Positions 44,185-53,389 of a DNA stretch of 64,000 bases are shown here, in pieces (the stretch's first letter is position 1; each line of letters begins with the position of its first letter). This DNA is from Rubricoccus sp963708165 (lineage in GTDB: Bacteria; Bacteroidota; Rhodothermia; Rhodothermales; Rubricoccaceae): NCBI GenBank assembly GCA_963708165.1, contig OY970187.1, forward strand, positions 3,224,001 to 3,288,000. The letters are read 5' to 3'. The notes beneath the pieces were generated by a model that was given only the letters and a program-made list of their open reading frames with translations, made no database searches and was not told the DNA's origin. The position numbers and the translations under genes were made by a program.

Positions 44185-44781
44185 ATGAAGATCCGTTTCT
44201 CCCTGTTTCTCCTCGCCCTCGTTGCAGCTTCTGCTGCGCCCCAGGCGCAAGGCCTCAAAATCGGCGTGCTCGATCCCGACCTGATCGTGGTCCGCATGCC
44301 CGAGTACGCGCAGGTGCGCACCCAGATCGCGCAGCTCGAAGCACAGATCGGCGCGACGCTCCAGGCCAAGCAGGATTCTGCCGTCGCCCTCAACACGGAA
44401 CTCCGCACAATGGCTGACAGCCCCGTTGTATCGGCGGGTGCTCGCGAGGAAAAGGCTGCGCGTCTGCAGCGCCTCGTCGGTGAGCTTCAGAACGGAGAGG
44501 AGCAAGGCCTGCGGTACCTGAGCGATCAGGAGGTGCGCTTGCTGCAGCCCGCCCTGATCCGTCTCAACTCGGGCATCCAGGAGCTCGCAGAAGAGATGGG
44601 TATCGACCTCGTCATGACGCCGGTCGCCAACAACGCACCCGTCCTGCTCTACGCCAACTTCGACAGCGACCGGGTTGTGGACATGACGCTGGCGCTGTTC
44701 CAGAAGTTGGGCATCGAGATTCCCGAAGGGGGAGAGGGCGTTGAGCTCTCGGCACCACCGCCGCCCGCGCCCGGCAACTAG
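44185..44781 (+). CDS. OmpH/Skp-family periplasmic chaperone, copy 2
   Basis: A 198-residue second Skp-like protein 40 nt after the first. Start at MKIRFSLFLLALVAASAAPQAQG, a normal signal. KIGVLDPDLIVVRMPEYAQVRTQIAQLEAQ opens the fold, with a coiled coil to about residue 130 and IDLVMTPVANNAPVLLYANFDSDRVVDMT ahead of a short acidic, proline-rich tail (PPPPAPGN). Tandem Skp genes behind bamA are common in Bacteroidota. Confidence 0.9.
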   Translation: MKIRFSLFLLALVAASAAPQAQGLKIGVLDPDLIVVRMPEYAQVRTQIAQLEAQIGATLQAKQDSAVALNTELRTMADSPVVSAGAREEKAARLQRLVGELQNGEEQGLRYLSDQEVRLLQPALIRLNSGIQELAEEMGIDLVMTPVANNAPVLLYANFDSDRVVDMTLALFQKLGIEIPEGGEGVELSAPPPPAPGN

Positions 44782-44828
44782 TCCCGCCAGAGGCCTCTGG
44801 CGAGACGCACGCGTCGAGCACTAGAGCC

Positions 44829-44860
44829 GCGCCCATCGACATCGGTCGGTGGGCGCGTTT
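44829..44860 (+). terminator. Terminator-like hairpin after the Skp genes
   Basis: GCGCCCATCGA pairs with TCGGTGGGCGC (one wobble) across CATCGG, followed by GTTTG. Likely ends the bamA-skp transcript; the T-run is short. Confidence 0.5.
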
Positions 44861-44914
44861 GCGTAGGGGAGCTGCGCGCGGGGCGCTATTCTCCAGCCCA
44901 CTCTCTCGATCACC

Positions 44915-45739
44915 ATGAGCACCCAGACGACCCCGGAAGACGCGCGCCGCGTGACCACGCAAACGCTGCTGGAGATGCGCGAGGCCGGAACGCGCATCGC
45001 GATGCTGACGGCCTACGATTACACCTCGGCGCGCATTTTGGACGCCTCTGGCGCCGACGTGCTCCTAGTGGGCGATTCGGCGTCGAACGTGATGGCGGGT
45101 CATGAGACGACGCTGCCGATCACGCTGGACCACATGATCTACCACGCGCAGTGCGTGGTGCGCGGCGTGCAACGCGCGCTGGTGGTGGTGGATTTGCCGT
45201 TTGGCACCTATCAAGGCTCGTCCCGAGAGGCGCTGCGCTCGGCGATTCGCGTGATGAAGGAGACCGGCGCGCACGCGATCAAGCTGGAAGGCGGCGAGCG
45301 CGTCGCAGAGACGATCGAGCGGCTCGTCTCGTCGGGCATCCCCGTCATGGGCCACCTCGGCTTGACGCCGCAGAGCATCTACAAGTTTGGCACCTACAAG
45401 GTGCGCGCGCGAGAGGACGAAGAAGCCGAACTGCTGCGCGCCGACGTGAAGCGGCTCGAAGACGCAGGCTGCTTCGGCATCGTGCTGGAGAAGATTCCCG
45501 CGACGCTCGCGACGGAGGTCACGGACTCGGTATCGATTCCCACCATCGGCATTGGCGCGGGCGCGGGGACGAGCGGGCAGGTGTTGGTCACGCACGACAT
45601 GCTGGGCCTCACCGTCGACTTCAACCCACGCTTTGTGCGCCGCTACGCGGAGCTCGCGGGCACGGTGACCTCGGCGGTCCAGCAGTACGTGCAGGACGTG
45701 CGCGATGGGACGTTCCCGGATGAGAACGAGAGCTACTAG
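44915..45739 (+). CDS. panB: 3-methyl-2-oxobutanoate hydroxymethyltransferase
   Basis: Committed step to pantothenate: ketoisovalerate plus methylene-THF gives ketopantoate. 274 residues. Seen: IAMLTAYDYTSARILDASGADVLLVGDSASNVMAGH (metal-binding Asp/Ser region), MIYHAQCVVRGVQRALVVVDLPFGTYQ, AHAIKLEGGE (catalytic Glu region), VMGHLGLTPQSIYKFGTYKVR, IGIGAGAGTSGQVLVTHDMLGL. Intact. No partner pantothenate gene is beside it. Confidence 0.96.
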   Translation: MSTQTTPEDARRVTTQTLLEMREAGTRIAMLTAYDYTSARILDASGADVLLVGDSASNVMAGHETTLPITLDHMIYHAQCVVRGVQRALVVVDLPFGTYQGSSREALRSAIRVMKETGAHAIKLEGGERVAETIERLVSSGIPVMGHLGLTPQSIYKFGTYKVRAREDEEAELLRADVKRLEDAGCFGIVLEKIPATLATEVTDSVSIPTIGIGAGAGTSGQVLVTHDMLGLTVDFNPRFVRRYAELAGTVTSAVQQYVQDVRDGTFPDENESY

Positions 45740-45775
45740 GAGACGAGGTGGCGGTGCGGTGCCTCTGGCGGTGCG

Positions 45776-46101
45776 GTGCTCGTCTGGGACCCCCAGAGGA
45801 TGCTCCGTTCCGTGCCTTGGGGTGGCCTCTGGCGTGTCCCGGGCACGCGAGCACGGTGAAGCGTGGGATGGTCGCATCCTCTGTCCCCTAAACAGGGAGA
45901 CAATCCACACCGCGGTCTGACCCGTAGATGCAGACGGCTCGGTGCTTCGCCAGAGGCGAGATCTGAACGGTCCCCGCTCTTGAGGGGGACAGAGAACGCG
46001 ACACTCCACAGTCTGTCCAGCGCCAGAGGCCTCGCCAAGCCCCTGGCGGCGGGTCAGAGCGCAAGCCTGAGCGTCCTCAGGGGGGGTTCTCGCCTGAGCG
46101 C
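45776..46101. repeat. Nested inverted-repeat element, copy B
   Basis: Same plan as copy A: outer arms GTGCTCGTCTGGGACCCC and GGTTCTCGCCTGAGCGC, inner arms GTCGCATCCTCTGTCCCC (from 45871) and GGGGGACAGAGAACGCGAC (to 46002), loop CTTCGCCAGAGGCGAGATCT. Ends about 140 bp before the surE ATG. Confidence 0.87.
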
Positions 46102-46114
46102 TATGCCACGAACC

Positions 46115-46132
46115 GCCTCTGGCGCCAGAGGC
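46115..46132. repeat. Iterated palindrome GCCTCTGGCGCCAGAGGC
   Basis: Exact copy between element copy B and surE. Confidence 0.95.
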
Positions 46133-46238
46133 GGCCAGAAAGCAGCGGTACTCGGAACTCGCCCCGAGAACTTCCCCGCGGCTCCGTGGTCGGCAGGGGC
46201 CTCTGGCGCCAGATTGACGCCCGACCGCACCCCGCTCC

Positions 46239-47036
46239 ATGCCCGACTCCATCCCGACACCCGACGGCGCTGACCGTCCGCTCATCCTCTTCGCCAACGA
46301 CGATGGCATCGACGCCAGAGGCCTGCAGGCGCTCGTGGCCGCTCTGGACGGGTTGGGCGATCTCGCGGTGGTAGCGCCGTTCGAGGAGCAGAGCGCCGTG
46401 GGGCACTCTATCACCATCCGCGACCCGATGCGGGTGCACACGTGGCCGTTCGAGGGCGCCAGCGGCCCTGTCTGGGCGCGCGCCGTCACGGGCACGCCCG
46501 CCGACTGCGTCAAGATCGCGTGCCAGCGGTTGCTGCCCCGCTACCCGGATCTGGTGGTCTCGGGAATCAATCACGGACCGAACACGGCGGTCAACGTGAT
46601 CTACTCCGGCACGGTGAGCGCGGCGACCGAAGCGTGCATCCTGGGCATCCCGTCGATCGCGGTCTCACACGGCGAGTGGCGGCCCAGGGACTTCACCGCC
46701 TCTGGCGAGGCCGCCCGACGCATCGCAGAACGCGTGCTCACAGATGGTTTGCCCGACGGCATCTTGCTCAACGTCAACGTGCCGGGCGGGGCGCCAGAGG
46801 ACATCGCGGGCACACGCATCACGCGGCAGGCGCGGGCGCGCTGGAACGAGGCGTTCGAGGAGCGCCGCGACCCCACCGACCGACCGTATTACTGGCTCGG
46901 CGGCGAGTTCGTCGACCTCGACACCGGGGACGACACGGATCTGCAAGCTCTGCGCGACGGATACGTCTCCGTCACGCCGCTCAAGATCGATCTCACCGCT
47001 CACGACCAGATCTCGCGCTTTGCAGACTGGGTCTAG
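46239..47036 (+). CDS. surE: 5'/3'-nucleotidase SurE
   Basis: Metal-dependent phosphatase for nucleoside monophosphates, associated with stress survival. 265 residues. Seen: ILFANDDGIDARGLQAL with the metal Asp pair (about 22-23), VVAPFEEQSAVGHSIT, GTPADCVKIA, LVVSGINHGPNTAVNVIYSGTVSAATEA and SIAVS. Start MPDSIPTPDGADRPL follows the repeats. The stop TAG runs straight into a GCCTCTGGCG word. Intact. Confidence 0.96.
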   Translation: MPDSIPTPDGADRPLILFANDDGIDARGLQALVAALDGLGDLAVVAPFEEQSAVGHSITIRDPMRVHTWPFEGASGPVWARAVTGTPADCVKIACQRLLPRYPDLVVSGINHGPNTAVNVIYSGTVSAATEACILGIPSIAVSHGEWRPRDFTASGEAARRIAERVLTDGLPDGILLNVNVPGGAPEDIAGTRITRQARARWNEAFEERRDPTDRPYYWLGGEFVDLDTGDDTDLQALRDGYVSVTPLKIDLTAHDQISRFADWV

Positions 47037-47091
47037 CCTCTGGCGCCCCGCCGTGTCACCATCCGCCAGAGGCCTCTGGCGCCCCGAACTC

Positions 47092-47576
<485 letters not shown>

Positions 47577-47580
<4 letters not shown>

Positions 47581-47867
47581 CTGTCGACAGCGTGCTGGCT
47601 GCGGGCCTCTGGCGGTGCGGCGAAGAGCGGCTTCGTCTCGGCCCACGTGCCGCGAAACAGGTCCGAGTGGCGGTAGGCGTCGAGCGCGGCCCCGTCGCGC
47701 CAGAGGCTGTAGGTCGTGAACACGTTGGGATAGCGGGCGTCTCGCCAGAGGGCGAGATGTTCGCATCCGTCCTGCGCGCGGATCTTGGCGCGGACGCCCG
47801 CGAACAGATCGAGAAAGCGTTGCTCGTGGGCGGGCGCAAAGGTCATTCGGACAGTTCGGATCAACAC
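47577..47867 (-). CDS. Antibiotic biosynthesis monooxygenase (ABM)-domain protein
   Basis: A 96-residue dimeric alpha/beta ABM-like protein: VLIRTVRMTFAPAHEQRFLDLFAGVRAKIRAQDGCEHLALWRD then YSLWRDGAALDAYRHSDLFRGTW. GTG at 47867 is the chosen start, overlapping the end of the broken moeA by 7 nt. The two LWR stretches are the iterated word read in its least-used frame. Substrate unknown; many relatives are heme or quinone enzymes or simply stress proteins. Confidence 0.78.
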
Positions 47868-48780
47868 GGCAAGGTCCAGGCAAAAGGGGAGTAGCGGACG
47901 ACGGAGGCTGGGGCGGCGGCGTCCCACTCGGCGGGGAGGTGCGCGAGGCCGTCGCCGAGAAGGGTTCGGTACACATGCGAGCCCTGTGGCCCGGCGGAGC
48001 GGAGCGCGAGGTCGCCTCTGGCGTCGCGCGGGCCAACCGAAACGCCTCCCGTCACGACGAGCACATCCGCCTCGCCTCTGGCGGCGCGAGCGACCGAGCC
48101 AGGCGTGTCGTCGGCGTGCCGGATCCGGTCACGGTTTCGCCAGAGGCCTCGATCTGCGCACTCAGCGCCGGACCGTTGATGTCGCGGATTTGTCCAGGCG
48201 CCAGAGGCATGCCCGGTCCCGCGATCTCGTCGCCGGTGACGACGAGCCGCACGCGTGGCCTCTGGCGCACGTCCACCGTGCCGAGTCCCATCGCGGCGAG
48301 CAGCCCGATTACGGCGGGCGTGACGACAGCGCCCGCCGCCAGAGGCGTGTCGCCGGGTTCGAGCGCCGAGCCCGCGCGGCGGATGTAGCGCCCGGCCTCT
48401 GGCGCGCGGTCGATATGCACCATGTCGCCGTCGCGCGTAGTCCATTCGACGGGCACGATGGCGTCGGCGCCTGCGGGCAGGGGCGCACCGGTGGCGATGG
48501 GCATCGCGGCCTCTGGCGCCAGAGGCCCACTCGGGGCGGCTCCGGCCACGCTCTCGCCACGCACGGGCAGCGCCAGAGGCGCCATGGCGCAGTCGCTCGC
48601 GCGCACGGCATAGCCATCCATCGCCGAGGTGTGGAACGGCGGAATGGCCTCTGGCGCCGACACGGAGTCTGTGAGCGTGCGGCCGAGAGCACCGGACACA
48701 GAAACGGCCTCCGACGCAACCGAGCGCGCGGTTTGGAGGACCGCCGCGAGGGCATCGGAGACCGAGAGATCGAGGCGCAT
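47861..48780 (-). pseudogene. moeA: Broken molybdopterin molybdenumtransferase MoeA
   Basis: The N-terminal part (from 48780) is normal MoeA: PFHTSAMDGYAV, SALEPGD, RLVVTGDEI, LAPGQIRDINGPALSAQIEASGE. At about 48121-48130 the frame is lost; in the next frame ADDTPGSVARAARGEADVLVVTGGVSVG follows normally. Immediately after, the molybdenum-binding stretch usually containing KPGKP and GLPGNPVS is absent; PRDARGDLALRSAGPQGSHVYRTLLGDGLAHLPAEW belongs to the C-terminal domain IV. About 110-130 residues are missing by family comparison, and the junction carries an iterated word (ACGCCAGAGGCGAC). Both a frameshift and a deletion, so almost certainly non-functional here. Confidence 0.85.
48509..48526. 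repeat. Iterated palindrome inside the moeA remnant
   Basis: Exact copy read as GPLAPEAAM within the N-terminal MoeA domain. Confidence 0.95.
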
Positions 48781-48786
48781 GGAGAA

Positions 48787-48804
48787 GCCTCTGGCGCCAG
48801 AGGC
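48787..48804. repeat. Iterated palindrome before moeA
   Basis: Exact copy 7 bp upstream of the moeA ATG on the minus strand. Confidence 0.95.
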
Positions 48805-48821
48805 ACAGGCGGGCTGAGGCG

Positions 48822-49160
48822 TTAGCCTGAAAAGCCGAACATGCCCATGAACTTCATCGCGAAGGGCATCGAGCCGCGCATCTTGGCCTTGCCCGACATC
48901 ATGGCCATCATGGGGTTGAGCTCGCCGTTTTCGATCTTGAGCCACGTGTCGGCGTCGGCGGTGAGGGTAAGCGTGGCGTCCTCTGGCGTCTCGCCGTGCT
49001 TGACATCCAGCGTGCCGTCGTTGACGTGCAGCACCAGATCTCGGGCATTCTCACCGGTGAGGTTCATGTGGACCGTGTCGTTAACGCCAGCGGCCTTCTC
49101 GGGCTGGAAGCGGTCGGGGTAGGACGCGATGACGTCGTCGATGGAGTCGTAGCGGGGCAT
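48822..49160 (-). CDS. SCP2 sterol-binding-domain protein
   Basis: A 112-residue stand-alone SCP2 domain: MPRYDSIDDVIASYPDRFQPEKAAGVNDTVHMNLTG, then LVLHVNDGTLDVKHGE, TLTLTADADTWLKIENGELNPMMAMMSGKAKMRGSMPFAMKF, the classic SCP2 C-terminal strand/helix pattern. Binds fatty acids or other lipids in its pocket. Cytosolic. Intact and nearly free of repeats. Confidence 0.9.
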   Translation of the reverse strand: MPRYDSIDDVIASYPDRFQPEKAAGVNDTVHMNLTGENARDLVLHVNDGTLDVKHGETPEDATLTLTADADTWLKIENGELNPMMAMMSGKAKMRGSMPFAMKFMGMFGFSG

Positions 49161-49243
49161 AGGATTCGTTTGAAGAGGGGAGGCAGAAGATAGCCGGGGC
49201 GGCCTGGCTGGAACGCGCACTCAGCCTCTCGCGTGCCGGTTCC

Positions 49244-49696
49244 ATGTCTGAGCCTCGCACCGAAACCCTTGTCACCGCCAGAGGCCTCGTCACTGTGACG
49301 GCGGCCCCGGAACCCGGCCGCGCTGCGGCGCGCCGTGAGCCCGCGCTCCGCGCGTTCCTCGCCGACCAGTGGGAAGGCCTGGCCGCGGCCGCCTACGGCG
49401 GATTCCGTGAGCACGGCGCAGGCGCGGTCGTCCTCTGGCGTGACGAAAAGCCGCGCCTCTGGCGTCCGCGCCCGTTCGAGCCCGAGCGGCTGTGGTTTGC
49501 CACGCAGGCCCATGTCATTCCAGGCGCGACGCGGATGGACTTCGACGGATGGGTGGCGGACCTCATCGAGACGTACGACCCGGAGCGCGAGGCCATCGTC
49601 GTGTTCTCCGAGGGCGGAGCCGTCTCGGGTTTTCTCGTCTCGGGCACGCTCGCGCCGCCGCAGGCACACGTCGCGGCGGGCGCGCGGTTGAACTGA
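49244..49696 (+). CDS. Hypothetical protein
   Basis: A 150-residue protein, MSEPRTETLVTARGLVTVTAAPEPGRAAARREP, without a signal or membrane segment. Middle region VVLWRDEKPRLWRPRPFEPERLW is partly iterated-word derived (two LWR units); the C-terminal half (VADLIETYDPEREAIVVFSEGGAVSGFLVSGTLAPP) looks like an ordered domain. No family recognised. Codon use and length support a gene. Repeat element copy C begins about 50 bp past its stop. Confidence 0.6.
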   Translation: MSEPRTETLVTARGLVTVTAAPEPGRAAARREPALRAFLADQWEGLAAAAYGGFREHGAGAVVLWRDEKPRLWRPRPFEPERLWFATQAHVIPGATRMDFDGWVADLIETYDPEREAIVVFSEGGAVSGFLVSGTLAPPQAHVAAGARLN

Positions 49697-50205
49697 GGCG
49701 CCAGAGGCCTCTGGCGAGACGTGACAGGTGCTTGTGTCGTGGCGCTGTGCTCGGCTGGGACCCCCCGAGGATGCTCCGCTTTGCGCGCTGGTCCGACCTC
49801 TGGCGTGTGACAGACGGCGGCGCTCGTGGGTAGATGCCGTGGTCGCATCCTCTGTCCTCCTAAACAGGGGGACAATCTCCACCGAGGACTACCCCGCAGA
49901 TCCAGATAGCTCACACCTTCGCCAGAGGCTCGGTCTGGATTGTCCCCGCTCTTGAGGGGGACAGAGAACGCGACCTTGCGCGCTCTGTCCAACGCGCGAG
50001 GCCTCGCCCAGCCTCTGGCGGAGACGCGACTACCGACCCGAGCGTTCTCAGGGGGTTCTACCCGCCGAGCGCCGTATTCGCAGGAGGCTTCTGGCACCAG
50101 AGGCGGATTCTGACTTGCTTCCAGTCCCCAGTCCCGCCAGAGGCAGAATCACCGCACGGGCGCCACGCGTAGAACCGGCTCCCATCTACCCGACCCCGTC
50201 TCAAC
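49697..50205. other. Intergenic region with nested inverted-repeat element
   Basis: 509 bp. An outward half-site pair near 49698, element copy C (49747-50072), a GCTTCTGGCACCAGAGGC variant near 50088 and CCAGTCCCCAGTCCC near 50121. No gene. Confidence 0.75.
49747..50072. repeat. Nested inverted-repeat element, copy C
   Basis: Left arm GTGCTCGGCTGGGACCCCCC is identical to copy A; inner arms GTCGCATCCTCTGTCCTCC and GGGGGACAGAGAACGCGAC are kept. Loop CTTCGCCAGAGGCTCGGTCT carries the iterated word. Ends about 135 bp before the gene at 50206. Confidence 0.87.
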
Positions 50206-50997
50206 ATGCCCAAGTTTATCGCCGCCATCCACGCCACCGGCGAGACGCCGCACGCCGTCGCCCTGGTTGAAACCGGCGTTTCTGAATCTGGCGCGACCTA
50301 CACCGTCCGCACCGTGCGCGCGCTCGGAGACAAGCCGCTCGACGCCATCGAAACGATGCTCGCCTCCGAGGAGCAGTACGTCGGTAACACCGTCGTTGTG
50401 ACCACCGGCGGCCAGCGCGCCGCCGACGCGCTCCACGCGCAGGGACCGAGCGCCGCTGCTGTCACGCTCCGCAAGGACTCCAGCGCAGACCGCGACGCGC
50501 ACGACACGACGACGCAGGTACTCGTCGACACCTTCGAGATGCTGTACCGTGGGGGTGCCGTGATGATGCCCACGCCAACCGAGACCGCCTCTGGCGCCCT
50601 GCGCGCGCTCTACCAAGGCGCCGACCTGGACAACGCCGCCCCCGAAGGCGACCGCAACGAGGACGGTGACATTGATGCGGACTCCGCCAGCGGCCCATCG
50701 GCTGTCGAAATCGAGCAGAGCGGATCGTCCGCCGCGCTCTCCACCGAGACTGTGAAGCGCCCCGTCGGTGCGCGCGAGGCCAGTGCCGCCGCCGCTGCGA
50801 TGGACACGCGCATCGGCCGGATCGCTGCCGAGACCAACGAGGCCGCGCCCGACCTCGGAGAGCACGAGGCTCCCGCTCTCGCGCTCGCGCTCGCCGTGTG
50901 GTACGGCGAAACCACCGCCGACGAGCTTCCGCAGACAGATCAGGCCGACGAGGTCAACCAGAAGCGCGCCAAGCGCAACGCCAACCGCGCGTCGTAG
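50206..50997 (+). CDS. Hypothetical protein
   Basis: A 263-residue protein starting MPKFIAAIHATGETPHAVALVETG. N-terminal part (1-130) looks folded (VVVTTGGQRAADALHAQG, VLVDTFEMLYRGGAVMMPTP), followed by an acidic variable section (DNAAPEGDRNEDGDIDADSASG) and a helical C-terminus (AALALAVWYGETTADELP). The first part faintly resembles RNase H-like or phage-terminase folds, but I cannot support a function. No signal. Intact. Confidence 0.55.
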   Translation: MPKFIAAIHATGETPHAVALVETGVSESGATYTVRTVRALGDKPLDAIETMLASEEQYVGNTVVVTTGGQRAADALHAQGPSAAAVTLRKDSSADRDAHDTTTQVLVDTFEMLYRGGAVMMPTPTETASGALRALYQGADLDNAAPEGDRNEDGDIDADSASGPSAVEIEQSGSSAALSTETVKRPVGAREASAAAAAMDTRIGRIAAETNEAAPDLGEHEAPALALALAVWYGETTADELPQTDQADEVNQKRAKRNANRAS

Positions 50998-51043
50998 CTC
51001 GCGCCAGAGGCTCAGCCCATCGCGGGCAGCCCATTGCGGGGCG

Positions 51044-51051
51044 TAGGTTCG
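51044..51051 (+). promoter_or_regulatory. Putative -7 box for the M28 peptidase gene
   Basis: TAGGTTCG 19 nt before the ATG at 51071; same pattern as the boxes at 8839, 39994 and 41086. Confidence 0.35.
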
Positions 51052-51070
51052 GGAATCATCCCTCGGATCT

Positions 51071-52469
51071 ATGCCCCGCTTTCTGTTTGTCCTCGCCTTT
51101 CTCGCCAGCGGCTTCTCGTGCGCCTCTGGCGCGAGTGCCCAGGCGCCGCTCGACGTGGAGCCGTATCGCGAGGCCGCTACGCGGATCATCGAGGCCGCAC
51201 TCGCCGATTCCGCCGCCTACGACCGCGCGGCCTACATGGGCGACACGTTTGGCCACCGCTTTTCTGGGAGCCAGTCGCTCGAAGACGCTATCGACTGGAT
51301 CCTGGCCGAGATGCGCGCCGACGGGCTCGAATCTGTCCGCGGCCAACCCGTCATGGTGCCCGCGTGGATCCGCGGCCAGGAATCCGTGCTGATGACGCAC
51401 CCGCGCGTCGAGCCTCTGGCGATGCTGGGATTGGGCGGCAGCGTCGGCACGAGCGCGGCGGGCATCGAAGCCGAGGTGCTGGTTGTCGGCTCGTTCGACG
51501 AACTGGCGGCGCGCGCGCCAGAGGCCGAGGGCAAGATCGTGGTCTACAACGTGCCGTTTACGACGCTACGGCCGCACGGTCCCGTACCGCACGCAGGGCG
51601 CGATCGAAGCGGCCAAGGTCGGCGCCGTTGCGAGCGTGGTGCGCTCGGTCGGGCCGGTCTCGCTCTCCACGCCGCACACCGGCACGATGAGCTACATGGA
51701 GGGCGTGCCGCGCATCCCGCACGCCGCCATCACCGTCGAGGCGGCGCAGATGCTCCAGCGCATGGTGGACCGCGGCGAGACGCCGCGCCTGCGCCTCACG
51801 ATGGGCGCGACCACTGCACCCGACCGCCTCTCGCGCAACGTCATCGGCGAGCTTCGCGGGCGCGAGTCGCCAGAGGAGGTCGTCGTCATGGGCGGCCACA
51901 TCGACTCCTGGGACGTGGGCCAGGGCATGCACGACGACGGCGGCGGGTGCATCGTGGCTTGGGAAGCCGTGCGCCTGCTCCACGACCTCGGCCTGCGCCC
52001 GCGCCGCACGATCCGCGTCGTGCTCTGGACGAACGAAGAAAACGGCCTGCGCGGCGCCGAAGCCTACGCGGACTCCGTCGGAGTAGCGGGCGCCGCCAGC
52101 ACGCAACTCGCCATCGAGAGCGACGGCGGCGTGTTCGAGCCCGTCGGCTTCGGCGTGACGGGCGCCTCTGGCGTCTACGAAACGCTCAAGCCTATCGAAG
52201 CGCTGCTCGCGCCCATTTTGGCGCCAGAGGCGTCGCAGCCCATCGGCATCGTCGAGGGCGGGGGAGGGGCCGACATCGGTCCGCTGATGCGTCAGGGCGT
52301 GCCCGGCGTAGGCCACCGCACGGCCAACGACCGCTACTTCTGGCTCCACCATTCTGCCGCCGACACCGTCGACAAGCTGGACGCCAACCACGTGCAGCGC
52401 AACGTCGCCGCGATGGCGATCCTGGCCTACGTCGCGGCGGAGATGCCCGAGCGGCTGCCGCAGGAGTAG
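51071..52469 (+). pseudogene. M28 metallopeptidase (carboxypeptidase Q-like), frameshifted
   Basis: Signal peptide MPRFLFVLAFLASGFSCASGASAQ, then M28 N-region (AAYMGDTFGHRFSGSQSLEDAIDWILAEMRADGLE) and PA-like insert in frame one up to YNVPFTT. At about 51566 (ACGACGCTACGG) the coding shifts: the second frame continues YGRTVPYRTQGAIEAAKVGA and holds all zinc ligands: GGHIDSWDVGQG, HDDGGG, NEENGLRGAEAYADS, ESDGGVFEP, and the late His in FWLHHSAADTVDKLD. One extra base explains it. Either a recent mutation or a sequence error; otherwise the enzyme is complete and probably exported. Confidence 0.85.
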
Positions 52470-52472
52470 CGG

Positions 52473-52490
52473 CCTCTGGCGCCAGAGGCT
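52473..52490. repeat. Iterated palindrome after the M28 peptidase gene
   Basis: Exact copy 4 bp past the TAG stop. Confidence 0.95.
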
Positions 52491-52654
52491 CGTTTGGGCC
52501 GACCGCTTCGGTTGAAACGAAATCCTCTGGCGGTACTCCGAGCGTGGCAACAGGTGGCGATCCTGCCGCCAGGAGTGGCGACACAGCAACAACGCGGAAC
52601 TATGAGCGGCAGCAGAGACGAGAAGGACGCCCCCGGCCAGCGTGTAGGCTCAGG

Positions 52655-53163
52655 TTAGTTGTCTTGAGCGAAAAGCCCGTCTTTCTCCATCTGCGACACG
52701 ATCTTCCCCGCGATTTGGGTCGGTGAGCCAGCACCGCCGTACCCACTCGTGTTGCTGCTAATGACGGCGCGCCAGATCGCGCTCTCCTCGCCAGGGACCA
52801 CCAACATCGCCTCGAAGTTGGCACCGCTTTTGGCTCCGTTGTAATAGGTCGCGCCGGTCTGCCCGACGATGAGGACCGCGTCGGGGCCGAACGCCTCTAT
52901 CCGCTCGCTCACGTCGTTCCCCATCTTAAGACTGAGGTCATCGCGGACGTAGACCTCGGCCGTCACACCACGCTCTTCCAATTCCTGCACCAGCGCCGTT
53001 CCCATCTCCTCGGCGAGCCGCTCAAACCAGTCCCACCCTGCAGCGCGATGAACGTCCGGTTTAGAGGCCCCTCAAAATCAGGGTCCACGTTGGACTCGAT
53101 GCTCACGCATCCTGTCACCGAGAAGAGAGTAAAGACCGTGGTGATAGCGAGCAGCTTGTTCAT
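52655..53163 (-). pseudogene. Small lipoprotein, frameshifted
   Basis: N-terminus MNKLLAITTVFTLFSVTGCVSIES with lipobox VTGC, then NVDPDFEGPLNRTFIALQ in one frame. At about 53038-53043 (CTGCAGGGTGG) the frame changes; the other frame reads GWDWFERLAEEMGTALVQELEERGVTAEVYVRDDLSLKMG to the stop at 52655, an ordered alpha/beta domain of about 120 residues. Together they make a plausible 165-residue lipoprotein. Family unknown. Confidence 0.7.
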
Positions 53164-53389
53164 GAGCAAGGTGTGCTAGATGCGGTGGTGGTGGGTCAGC
53201 TGACAAGCGTTGGGGGAAGCCGCGCTGGATGAAAAGCACACGGCGCTCGGGAAACATACCGCCGCCAGAGGCCTCCGCACAGGTGATCTCGCGCGCACTG
53301 GCCGAACAGGATTCCTCTCGCCAGAGGCCTCTGGCGCGGACCCGGGGGCGGGAGCGGGCCGTAGGCCCGGCCCTTCTCTGCACCCATCC

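Larger units (their letters stand above)
45740..46238. other. Intergenic region with nested inverted-repeat element
   Basis: 499 bp between panB and surE, mostly occupied by element copy B (45776-46101) plus a palindrome at 46115-46132 and a GGTACTCGGAACTCG composite motif (about 46143-46158). No gene. Confidence 0.75.

Noticed and set aside
51560..51600. Programmed frameshift in the M28 peptidase gene
   Set aside because: No slippery heptamer or downstream structure; a single extra base is the simpler reading.
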